In this document: positions 52,987-61,416 of the stretch, one piece after another | Layout: each line of letters starts with the position of its first letter | Position numbering within the stretch: position 1 is the first letter of the stretch | NCBI RefSeq assembly: GCF_036825535.1 | Contig: NZ_CP098813.1 | Location: forward strand, 124,001 to 188,000 | Direction of reading: 5' to 3' | Source: Parasalinivibrio latis | GTDB lineage: Bacteria > Pseudomonadota > Gammaproteobacteria > Enterobacterales > Vibrionaceae | DNA length: 64,000 bases | Position numbers and translations under genes: made by a program | The notes under the pieces: generated by a model | What the model saw: only the letters and a program-made list of their open reading frames with translations | Told to the model about the DNA's origin: nothing | Database searches by the model: none

Positions 52987-53004
52987 CCCCCTTAATGAAG
53001 GGGG
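52987..53004 (-). terminator. Hairpin spanning the end of the serine protease gene
   Basis: CCCCCTT (52987-52993) pairs with AAGGGGG (52998-53004) around AATG. The stop codon of the minus-strand protease lies inside it. Termination is plausible, but no T-run follows. Confidence 0.45.
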
Positions 53005-53822
53005 ACATCATTTTGCATCATTAGCTGTCTCAAATATCTTACAGGTATGGCATAGCTGATCGCCGTGGGATCTGTAAGGGCTGACTCTTTGGTTTTCTTT
53101 ACCAATACGCTGTTAATAACGGCAACTACTTCCCCATTATCAATACGATAAACTGCACTTCCGCTATTGCCTGGGTAGGCAACAGCATCCAATTGGTATA
53201 CGTCAAAGGGGTTACGGAGTGCAGCAATTTGCCGTGAGGTGAGTGAAGCTGCATTTTTCGGGGTCGGGACAGCAATCGGGCTGATACTGGATACAATGCC
53301 TCTGTGTGTTACTGGATACAGCCCCAACACAGCACCCAGCGGGAAACCTGTAAAGGCTATTTCCTCACCTTCTTCTACATTGGATGAACTGAGCTTCATC
53401 GCTTTTACTGGCCTTCCTTTAATTTTCAACAAGGCCAGATCATGCTTTCCATCAACGACAATAACTTCCGCACGGCGGACATCCGGTGTTTTGCCATGAC
53501 CAACAAAAACCGCCAAGTCGAATTTGCTGTTGGGTACATAGTCTTTGGGCAAAACATGTGCATTGGTCGCTACAATGTTCCCTTTACCGACAACAAAACC
53601 AGTACCAGACACCCTAGCCTGTCTGCCTCCATTTCTGGCGTAACTCCCGACTCCCACTACCGATGGTTTTATTTTTTTTATCGTATTTTTTAAGTCTGCA
53701 TGAGCGGGAAAAGTGGTGATAATAAACCCAAGTATCAAACAAGTAAGCCACACATGTTTATTTAAATAATGTAAATACATCCGTTTCATTCCACATGAGT
53801 TTTTCCTTTCCAATTTGTCCAT
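52992..53822 (-). CDS. Secreted trypsin-like serine protease
   Basis: The 276-residue protein has an N-terminal hydrophobic segment (residues 28-43, ending FPAHA) that is a likely signal peptide and a trypsin-like fold with the triad His92 in ATNAHVL, Asp in KHDLALLKI and Ser in YPGNSGSAVY. There is no PDZ domain, so it is a short DegP-like core. It may process a surface or sorted protein; its place in an exosortase-type EPS locus is suggestive. ATG 53822 follows AGGAG with ten bases; a start at 53789 would shorten the N-terminus and fit a more usual signal peptide. Substrate is unknown. Confidence 0.85.
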   Translation of the reverse strand: MDKLERKNSCGMKRMYLHYLNKHVWLTCLILGFIITTFPAHADLKNTIKKIKPSVVGVGSYARNGGRQARVSGTGFVVGKGNIVATNAHVLPKDYVPNSKFDLAVFVGHGKTPDVRRAEVIVVDGKHDLALLKIKGRPVKAMKLSSSNVEEGEEIAFTGFPLGAVLGLYPVTHRGIVSSISPIAVPTPKNAASLTSRQIAALRNPFDVYQLDAVAYPGNSGSAVYRIDNGEVVAVINSVLVKKTKESALTDPTAISYAIPVRYLRQLMMQNDVPLH

Positions 53823-53943
53823 ATTATTTTCACTCCTGAATTCTATTTGTAGGCTTAATTTATGGAATTGGGTTCAAATGTATTATTAATATTAACAGTG
53901 TTAATTTGTATACTTCATCCGCATCTGATACTTAATTCTGAAA

Positions 53944-53977
53944 TAAAAAGCCCTCCAGATATAACTCCTGAGGGCTT
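53944..53977 (-). terminator. Rho-independent terminator after prsT
   Basis: AAGCCCTC (53948-53955) pairs with GAGGGCTT (53970-53977). On the minus strand it is followed by a T-rich stretch and ends the prsT transcript. Confidence 0.75.
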
Positions 53978-53993
53978 CCTTTAATTACATTTT

Positions 53994-56756
53994 CTATAGT
54001 TCGGACAATAGCTTGTCCTTTTTCTCCTGCTGATCTGCCGAATCCGGGGTAAGCTCTTCAAGCACCTTCCGTGCCTCATTGTTTTCATTGTTTGCAATCA
54101 GGCTTTCAGCATATCTCAGCGCTATTTCCGCTTTTCCGCTCTGTGATACATAAGCCTTGCTCAACAAATCCCTGGCTGATTTGGGGTCCCCTGATTTCAG
54201 CTTGCAGTAGCCAAGTGTATCTTGTATCTCTGGTTGGTCCTTGGCGATGTCAAACGCGTTTCCGGCAAGTTCACAACCGCGATCAACCCTGCCTGAGTCC
54301 AAATAAAGCCAGGCAAGATTATTAAGTACGATAAGGTCATTCGGGTATCGGGATATCAGGTCTTCGTATACAGCGATTGCCTTATCTTCGCTTCCTTCAG
54401 CCAGCAGGATCTCAGCTTTCCTGAGCAAAAGGGCTTCGGCAGGACGCCCAAACTTTCCGTAACTTTCGTCAATAAACGAAATCGCTTTGCTTGGGTTCGC
54501 ACTCAGAACATGAACGTCTATGATTTCGTTGGCCGCCTCAATAGAAGGTTGCTTACCATAAACATCATTAAGAATGGCAAGTGCATCATTGAATTTTTCC
54601 TGATCCATGAGGACTCTCGCCTCTGCCCTTCTCACCACTGGTTCATTCCTCACAGCATCAGGCATAGTGTCTGCTGTCCGTAATGCACGGGCATACATTT
54701 GCTGACGGCGAAGGGCTTCTAGTTGTGAAGCATGGAAGCGGGCGTCATCCGGAAAACGGGCAATTCCGCGGCTTATTATTGCCATGGCCCGGTCTTCATT
54801 TCCAGAAGCCATATGGAGATCGATCAGGCTAAAGTATGGACGGGTGTCCGTCGGGCTTTTGATAACCCACTGTTCCAGTGCTTTCTCTGCTTCCTGGAGG
54901 TTGCGCTCCTGATAATAAAGAATAGAAAGAACCCGCCAGATAGGAGCATTTCGTACACTCTCGTCTACAGACTCAAGCTGCTTCCGTGCTGAGTCCATAT
55001 CACCTGCAGCCTGGTAAGCACTAGCCAGGTGATAATTGAGTTCTGCACTGCCTGGCGACACTTCCACTTGCTCTTTCAGGAGGGTGATGACGTCGTCCAT
55101 TTTGCCCAACTCGTAAGCATTCCGGACTAAATACTCATTAACGGTTTCATTTGATGGAACTGCTTTCTTTGCCTTCAAAAAGAGCGAGTGTGCCTCAGCC
55201 CGTTTGCCTTCATTTTGCAGAATAATGCCGTTGAACAAAGTCGCCGGAAAAGCGTTGGGATCTTTTTCCAGTACCTTTTTGTACCAAGCCTTGGCCTGTT
55301 CCTGGTCATTTCCCGTTTGTGCCAACATACCAGTAACAGTCATGGTACTCAGATCTTCCGGGTAATCTTCCTGCAATTGCTTGATCACCTTTGACGCAGC
55401 ATCAATATCTCCGAGTCGAAGGTAGCCATAAGCAAGTGCTATTTGCGGCCCTTTCTTGGCTTCACTTGCATCTATAACCGAACGAATATCAGAAATCGCC
55501 GTTTTGTCGCTGCTTGCAAGTTTCACCACGCCCAGACGCAAAAGGTCATTCTGGTTCCCTGAGGCTGCAGCTTTCTTGGCCAGTGACACTGCCTTCGCAT
55601 CCATTCCCAGACGCGACAGTTCTACACTGGCACGGGATAGAAACTCACTGTCTTCGGCATTTTCAATATCTATTGCCTCAAGCGCATCCACGGCAGCCTC
55701 AACATCCCCCAGTTGAAGCTGTGTCAGGGAGAAAAGGCGCTTGGCGTACTTATTCTCTGGGTAAAATTCAAGTACACGAGCAAAATGACGGCCAGCCTGG
55801 TCATAATTCCCAAGCTCATAGTTGGCAATACCGGCAATCATCGACAGGCCAATATTCGGCGAACCACTGAGCATGGCCCGTTCGCTGTGAGTCTTTGCCA
55901 GATCAAAATCTCGGTCGGCATAAGCAATCGCAGCTTTCATTTCATTGGTCTTGATATGGTTTGGCGCAGCCTCAAGTAAATTGTCAACATAAGGGCGCGC
56001 TTCATCAAATTTCTGTCCGGCAATTAACGCCCCGGCATAAAAAACCGGGTAATAAGAAGCATCTGGTGAAAATGACATTGCTTTTTTGTAATCATCTGCG
56101 GCTTCAACAAACTGCCTGGATGCATAATTTGCGTGGCCACGCATAAGCCAGATCAGGCCGTTTTCCGGGTCGGTTTTCAGGATTTCATCGTAGAGGTCAA
56201 AGGCATCGACAAAATCCTCTTGCCTGACGTGGTACCTCGCCATTGCACGTTTGACAATATTGGTTGAGATACCTGAAGTTTCTATCTTCCTTTTGAGCAA
56301 CTCTACAGTCTCAAAATCCTGCTGGTCGATAGCGGCCATCATCAGAATGGCATTTATTTCTGCTTCCATTTGCGGCGTAGTAGGCTTGAGGTCGGTAGCA
56401 AAGGAAATCAGGTCATCAAACAAACCCCGGTGAATGTAGGTAAGGCCAATAAGTGCTGGCAGGTTTTCGTCAGGACTGCCCAGCTTGTAAGCGCGCAACA
56501 GTTCCTTTTCCGCCGATGCAAAATTGCCGGTTCTGAGGTAGTACCTTCCCAATATGTCGCGGGGTTTGACGTTTTCCGGCTCAAGTTGAATGGCATTTTT
56601 CAGTTCAATTACCGCTGCGCCACGATCACCCTGCTTGAAGTACTCATCAGCTTTGTCTATGTGGGTTTGAGCCGTTTCGCTGTTACATCCGCTGGCAGTC
56701 AAAATTGCAGCAGCAAGAAGTCCCTTTTTCACATACCCTGTTAACGTATTATTCAT
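53994..56756 (-). CDS. prsT: PEP-CTERM system TPR lipoprotein PrsT
   Basis: The 920-residue protein has a lipoprotein signal (hydrophobic GLLAAAILTASGC; lipid-linked Cys about residue 23), then about twenty TPR repeats (ADEYFKQGDRGAAVIELKNA; GRYYLRTGNFASAEKELL; DILGRYYL). The repeat pattern and length fit PrsT, the TPR lipoprotein found with PEP-CTERM/exosortase EPS systems. It is probably an outer-membrane scaffold for polysaccharide assembly or export, as in TPR proteins of other EPS secretion systems. The frame opens 26 codons earlier, but ATG 56756 follows AAAGG and gives the lipoprotein signal. It is divergent from the acyltransferase at 56944. Confidence 0.9.
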   Translation of the reverse strand: MNNTLTGYVKKGLLAAAILTASGCNSETAQTHIDKADEYFKQGDRGAAVIELKNAIQLEPENVKPRDILGRYYLRTGNFASAEKELLRAYKLGSPDENLPALIGLTYIHRGLFDDLISFATDLKPTTPQMEAEINAILMMAAIDQQDFETVELLKRKIETSGISTNIVKRAMARYHVRQEDFVDAFDLYDEILKTDPENGLIWLMRGHANYASRQFVEAADDYKKAMSFSPDASYYPVFYAGALIAGQKFDEARPYVDNLLEAAPNHIKTNEMKAAIAYADRDFDLAKTHSERAMLSGSPNIGLSMIAGIANYELGNYDQAGRHFARVLEFYPENKYAKRLFSLTQLQLGDVEAAVDALEAIDIENAEDSEFLSRASVELSRLGMDAKAVSLAKKAAASGNQNDLLRLGVVKLASSDKTAISDIRSVIDASEAKKGPQIALAYGYLRLGDIDAASKVIKQLQEDYPEDLSTMTVTGMLAQTGNDQEQAKAWYKKVLEKDPNAFPATLFNGIILQNEGKRAEAHSLFLKAKKAVPSNETVNEYLVRNAYELGKMDDVITLLKEQVEVSPGSAELNYHLASAYQAAGDMDSARKQLESVDESVRNAPIWRVLSILYYQERNLQEAEKALEQWVIKSPTDTRPYFSLIDLHMASGNEDRAMAIISRGIARFPDDARFHASQLEALRRQQMYARALRTADTMPDAVRNEPVVRRAEARVLMDQEKFNDALAILNDVYGKQPSIEAANEIIDVHVLSANPSKAISFIDESYGKFGRPAEALLLRKAEILLAEGSEDKAIAVYEDLISRYPNDLIVLNNLAWLYLDSGRVDRGCELAGNAFDIAKDQPEIQDTLGYCKLKSGDPKSARDLLSKAYVSQSGKAEIALRYAESLIANNENNEARKVLEELTPDSADQQEKKDKLLSEL

Positions 56757-56943
56757 GCCATACCTTTGGGAATACGATTGTAATAATCTCAACTGTGAGA
56801 GCGTTTTTATTTGAATTTTTCCTGGCTGTATCAAAATTGATATTCAACATTAGGTGTTACCAATCAAATATCTGCAATAATACGAAGCGAATCGGTCAGT
56901 TCTGTCTTCCAATACTGAACACCATAGAATGAAAGGGAATTCA

Positions 56944-58104
56944 ATGATGTCTCAAAACAGCGACCCGCTTAAAGACTCTGAAGCACTCCGTCATATACAA
57001 ATTGAGATATTTAAAAACCCTTCCAGAAAGTGGTTATCCGAAGCATGGCAGGCACTTGAATTAAATGCTGAACCCAATATTTTCCTGAGCTGGTTATGGA
57101 TTAGTACCTGGCTGGATTGTTTTGTAAATGAGATGTATGTTATCGAGGCGAGACAAGATAATGAAACAGTCGGCCTTGGAATTTTGGTAAAAGAAAGAAG
57201 TTCCCTTTATTCCTTTATAGTGGGGGATGTATATCATCTCCACCGCACCGGCGACCCCGCCTGTGACCAAATTTGGATCGAATATAATGATTTCCTGTTA
57301 AAGAAAAATGGCGCAGATGCTGTACGGGATGCCATGCTCACCCGGATTAGGTATTGGCTGGAAAGCCGGGATATCCTCTCCATTGGGGCGGGCTTGCAAC
57401 AACGCTTTGCAAGGCTTACAGAGCTCGGTCTCATCCGTCGTGACGTGTGGAAAACAACGGCCTACTACCTCGATTTAGCCGCACTCAGGGCAAGCCAGAA
57501 AGACTTCCTCAGCACGCTTTCGAAGAATACCCGCTATCAAATTAGGCGAAGCAAAAAACGTCATGAGGAAGCTGGCCAGCTCCATGTGATTACGGCCCAA
57601 AATGTCCATGAAGCATTGGATATGTTTTCCTGCGCCGCGCCTTTCCACATTGCACGATGGAACCATTCTCCTATGGGCAGCGGTTTTACCAACCCGTTAT
57701 TTACCCTGTTTCACACTCAATTGATAAAACGGGGAATATCCCAAGGCCTCATTGAAATTTCTCACGTGTTAAACGGGGACGACACATTGGCATATATTTA
57801 TAATCTAAAACATAAACGGAGGGTGTATTTTTATCTCTCCTCAATAAATTATGCTAGGGCAAATAACCAGTTAAAACCTGGCCTGTTGGCTCATTATCTA
57901 CTTATTGAAAAAGCGCTGCGTGATGACATTGATATTTACGATTTCATGGGTGGCGAGGCGCAATACAAAAAATCCTTCTGCTCTGATCAGGAAACACTGA
58001 CAGTCAGCAGTTTTCGAAATACTGACTTTATCAGTGATTCCACTCAGGTCTTGCGAAATGTGAAGACCCGCTTATTCAATAAAAACAGTTTGCCGAATCA
58101 CTGA
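56944..58104 (+). CDS. FemAB/CelD-type GNAT acyltransferase of polysaccharide synthesis
   Basis: The 386-residue protein belongs to the CelD/BcsL family. It has an N-terminal half with LSWLWISTWLDCF, then the GNAT-like C-terminal domain with LSKNTRYQIRRSKKRHEEAG, RWNHSPMGSGF and FYLSSINYARANNQLKPGLL, and the end DIYDFMGGEAQYKKSF, which is typical. Members are thought to add acyl groups to extracellular polysaccharide. ATG 56929 also opens the frame; ATG 56944 follows AAAGGG by six bases and is preferred. The gene is divergent from prsT and its end overlaps the convergent beta-helix gene by 29 bases. Confidence 0.85.
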   Translation: MMSQNSDPLKDSEALRHIQIEIFKNPSRKWLSEAWQALELNAEPNIFLSWLWISTWLDCFVNEMYVIEARQDNETVGLGILVKERSSLYSFIVGDVYHLHRTGDPACDQIWIEYNDFLLKKNGADAVRDAMLTRIRYWLESRDILSIGAGLQQRFARLTELGLIRRDVWKTTAYYLDLAALRASQKDFLSTLSKNTRYQIRRSKKRHEEAGQLHVITAQNVHEALDMFSCAAPFHIARWNHSPMGSGFTNPLFTLFHTQLIKRGISQGLIEISHVLNGDDTLAYIYNLKHKRRVYFYLSSINYARANNQLKPGLLAHYLLIEKALRDDIDIYDFMGGEAQYKKSFCSDQETLTVSSFRNTDFISDSTQVLRNVKTRLFNKNSLPNH

Positions 58105-59542
58105 CCGCACCGACAAACGATTTCCCAAATACCTTGTTGCCACAAAAATCGGTCTCTGACATCCATTCAGAAGGAAGCGGGACGGTTTCGACGTTTTCAG
58201 GCAACGCTTGCCAGGTAAAATTGCCTATTGAGGGTGCAACAAAGTAGGTGTCAAAGTCTTCTGCATCAGTCAGGAAGCTTCTTGGTAACCACGTATTGCC
58301 TTTTTCCACCAACCCCACTGCTCCGTCTCGCTGGTGAATTTCACCTGTCATGATGTTGTTTAGTGCAACCACGCTGGTCCCGGGGAAACGGGTACTGATA
58401 CCGCCAGTGTTATACAGCGTATTGTTGACCAGCACGGTATTTTTTGAGTTGTTTACGTATACGCCATCATCACTGCAATGAAGGATAATATTGTTGCGGA
58501 TGATCAGGTCCTGCGTTTCAGTAGACACATGGTTGCGCCGGTTTTTCATCCCGCCACCACCTGCTGAGAGCCCAACCTGGTATGTTGGATAATCGTTCTT
58601 GGTGGTATTACAGATAACAAGGTTCCCCTCAAACACCCCCCCGCTAGCCCCACCTTTCATGAAAGCGCCATAACTCACCCTGTTACCTTCGGTTTTAATA
58701 AAGTTACGTATCACATTGCGCTCAACCCGCCACTCATTGGCATGATCAATGTTGATCGGCGTAATGGAGTACCGGGTTTCTCGCGGGCGGGTATTGTGGA
58801 AATCGTTGTAACCGACATAGCCGGTATCCGGGTAGTCACCATTACTCTCGTTTACCTTTATCGCAGCGTTAAAATCGACGAACTCGTTGTTTACTATTCG
58901 GGTATTTGCGGCTTCACCCACGACGTGTAACGCATGTTCACAACGGTTGTCATGGCTGCACACACCAACAAAGCGCAGCCCCTCAAACTGCCAGTAAGGT
59001 TTTTCAACCACAATGCCTTCGACCGTAGCACTCTCAATGGTTACTTCCCCAGGGACCGCAGCACGTAAAACGATGGGCTGGTTGGCTGTACCCCCATTTC
59101 TGGTTGAGGCAATACGCCGTTTTTTAAACCGGTAAGTCCCACTGTCGACAATAATTTCAGTTCCGGCTTCGGCCTTTTTAATTGCGTCTATTAACTGTTC
59201 TTCACTGTTCACGTACAGGCGGTCGAGGCCCAGGGGCGTTTGGGGAGCATTATCAATGGGATAGGTGAGACTGGGGAAATTATGACGGTCAAACGACTGC
59301 CAGAAGTAGACCGGTGTTTTAAGGGAATCCGCGCTGGACCGGAGGAATCCTGACAGGGGTCTGTACAGTTTACTATTTTTATCCAGGATATCGGAAAACA
59401 GTACAAATAAAGTGGGAACACTGTGGACATCCGGCCCAACCAATTGAACCATCTTATAGCCCATGGCAAAGACGATACCCTGAAGCAGAATTCCGCACAG
59501 CACAAGATAGACCATAACGATTTTCACCAGCTTCTTAAGCAT
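58076..59542 (-). CDS. Membrane-anchored parallel beta-helix protein (possible polysaccharide lyase/epimerase)
   Basis: The 488-residue protein has an N-terminal hydrophobic anchor or signal (about 7-30; VKIVMVYLVLCGILLQGIVF) and a right-handed parallel beta-helix. NSEEQLIDAIKKAEAGTEII and DSGTYRFKKR match the start of chondroitinase-B/alginate-lyase-like helices, and later turns show repeated NN, such as RNNIILHCSDDGVYVNNSKN. The fold is found in polysaccharide lyases and epimerases such as AlgG. It probably acts on the polymer of this locus in the periplasm. ATG 59542 follows GAGGAAAGG. The 3' end overlaps the FemAB gene by 29 bases on the opposite strand. Confidence 0.82.
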   Translation of the reverse strand: MLKKLVKIVMVYLVLCGILLQGIVFAMGYKMVQLVGPDVHSVPTLFVLFSDILDKNSKLYRPLSGFLRSSADSLKTPVYFWQSFDRHNFPSLTYPIDNAPQTPLGLDRLYVNSEEQLIDAIKKAEAGTEIIVDSGTYRFKKRRIASTRNGGTANQPIVLRAAVPGEVTIESATVEGIVVEKPYWQFEGLRFVGVCSHDNRCEHALHVVGEAANTRIVNNEFVDFNAAIKVNESNGDYPDTGYVGYNDFHNTRPRETRYSITPINIDHANEWRVERNVIRNFIKTEGNRVSYGAFMKGGASGGVFEGNLVICNTTKNDYPTYQVGLSAGGGGMKNRRNHVSTETQDLIIRNNIILHCSDDGVYVNNSKNTVLVNNTLYNTGGISTRFPGTSVVALNNIMTGEIHQRDGAVGLVEKGNTWLPRSFLTDAEDFDTYFVAPSIGNFTWQALPENVETVPLPSEWMSETDFCGNKVFGKSFVGAVSDSANCFY

Positions 59543-59816
59543 CCTTTCCTCACTGGGATAAAAGAGTCAGAAATTATCTTATGTCCCGGCGTTCCCATAC
59601 CAGTGTCTCAATATTGATTCGCACATCCCTAAAGGTTTCTCCGCCATAATCAAGAGGTTGAAAAGGAGCAGCCAAAAGCTCTGTAATAGCTCAAAGCTTG
59701 CACATCCTGAAGATGCTTGATTCAAAGTGCTTTCAGTACGCTCGATTTACCGGAAATTGCCTGCTGACAGGCCGTACCTGGCGTCAAAATATTGTGTTTC
59801 AAGGAAGAGAGACTGC
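59543..59816. other. Divergent region between beta-helix and flippase genes
   Basis: 274 bases without a gene. It should hold the promoter for the minus-strand beta-helix gene and for the plus-strand flippase operon. No palindrome or strong promoter was identified by eye. Confidence 0.35.
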
Positions 59817-61298
59817 ATGAAAGACTCGCTTTGGGGATCGCTGACACACGGGTATCTTTGGAACCTGGTTGCGAAACTGGTTTCGAGGTTTATCGGGATT
59901 ATCAGCCTTATTGTGTTGGCCCGGATTCTCACGCCAGCAGATTTTGGCATCGCAGCTTTGACCACCATGGTGATTACCCTCTTTGCGACTCTTTCTGAGA
60001 CGGGAAGCACCAAGTACCTGATTAAATCTGACACCCTGACAGAGACCCAGATGTATCAGGTTTGGTCACTGAACCTGGCACTTAAATCTGGCCTTTATGT
60101 CCTGTTGTTTATGCTGGCCCCGGCAATTTCCTCCTTTCTGAACGAGCCATTGCTGACAGGCGTTATCCGGTTTGCCGGGCTGCTTTTACCAATACAGGCA
60201 CTGAAAAACATCCGCCTGGTTGAGCTTGAACGTGCCCTGAATTACGCGCCGATCTCCAAGATGCAGATGACTACCCGCCTGACGGTATTTCCCATAACCG
60301 TTGCACTGGCACTCTACTTTGAAGACTACCGGGCCCTTATCACCGGAAGTTTGCTTTCAGAAACACTGGTTTCTGTACTCTCCTATCGTTTGGTCCCACG
60401 TAAGCCGAAGTGGATAAGCCGTGGCTGGCTGCGCTATTTGAACTTCAGCAGCAAAATGATGTTGGTATCAGCATCTGGAGCACTGCGTTCGCGCATTGAT
60501 TCCCTGTTGATCGGAAAGTTTTTAACCGGGAAAGATGTTGGCCTCTACCGTGTCAGCCAAGAGCTGGGCTGGTTACCGTTTTCTGAATTGATAGAACCTG
60601 TCACCGCCCCACTTTACGCGGCATTTGGAAAACAGGCATCTGACAGGGCTGCACTAGCACACACGTTCAACCTTTACCTTTGTTGGACCTATCTGCTGGT
60701 CGTCCCGGCTGCCCTGGGAGTCTCTGCTGTTTCACAACCTGCTGTGGCGATAATACTTGGCACAGAATGGGCAGAACTTGCTCCGGTGCTTTCACTCATA
60801 ACCCTTTTGATGTTGACTATGCCCCTCAACATAGGGATGCAAAACCTGCTTACCATTAAGGAAAAATTGCCATTGCTCGCACTGGTAGACGCTATCATCA
60901 TTGCAGCCATTTCATCGGTATTTTATTTTCTCTATCGGTCTGGAGAAGCCCTTGAAGGATACACGATTGCCCGTGTAGGCATTGCAGTCCTTTTCCTCGC
61001 CTTGCTCTCATTACTGTATGTCCGCTATGTCAGCCGAAACCTGGTCAACTTGGCAGTGATATTTCTTGTTCCCTCCTTTCCTGCAATCGTCATGTTCTTC
61101 GTCGTCCACCAGCTCCAGTTATTTCTTCCTGTCTCAATAATCAGCCTGATCCTAGTTATCTGTGCCGGGGCGATAACCTACCTGTTATTAGTCCTGCCAG
61201 CACTCGCGCTCGCTTCAACCTTTCACCCCGGTTTTGCAGTGGTGTGGAAAGCACTCTCAGGGCATTTTTTAAAGCTCTCCCAAAAACTGGGCAGATAA
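59817..61298 (+). CDS. Wzx-type oligosaccharide flippase
   Basis: The 493-residue protein has about twelve to fourteen hydrophobic segments and the polysaccharide transport fold of the WzxC/MATE-like group: HGYLWNLVAKLVSRFIGIIS, LARILTPADFGIAALTTMVI and the LVELERALNYAPISKMQ loop are all typical. It should flip lipid-linked repeat units across the inner membrane. The frame is open 30 codons further upstream, but ATG 59817 is preceded by GGAAGAGAGACTGC and begins where family members do. About 120 bases separate it from the ATP-grasp gene. Confidence 0.9.
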   Translation: MKDSLWGSLTHGYLWNLVAKLVSRFIGIISLIVLARILTPADFGIAALTTMVITLFATLSETGSTKYLIKSDTLTETQMYQVWSLNLALKSGLYVLLFMLAPAISSFLNEPLLTGVIRFAGLLLPIQALKNIRLVELERALNYAPISKMQMTTRLTVFPITVALALYFEDYRALITGSLLSETLVSVLSYRLVPRKPKWISRGWLRYLNFSSKMMLVSASGALRSRIDSLLIGKFLTGKDVGLYRVSQELGWLPFSELIEPVTAPLYAAFGKQASDRAALAHTFNLYLCWTYLLVVPAALGVSAVSQPAVAIILGTEWAELAPVLSLITLLMLTMPLNIGMQNLLTIKEKLPLLALVDAIIIAAISSVFYFLYRSGEALEGYTIARVGIAVLFLALLSLLYVRYVSRNLVNLAVIFLVPSFPAIVMFFVVHQLQLFLPVSIISLILVICAGAITYLLLVLPALALASTFHPGFAVVWKALSGHFLKLSQKLGR

Positions 61299-61416
61299 TC
61301 GTCTCAACAATAAGAGTCACTTTAAATCTCACCGGATTACAATCAGTTCAGGACCTCAGTGGCTTTACCGGAATGTATGCCTCATTGGGAAACATCCTTC
61401 TAATACATGGAAAGTT

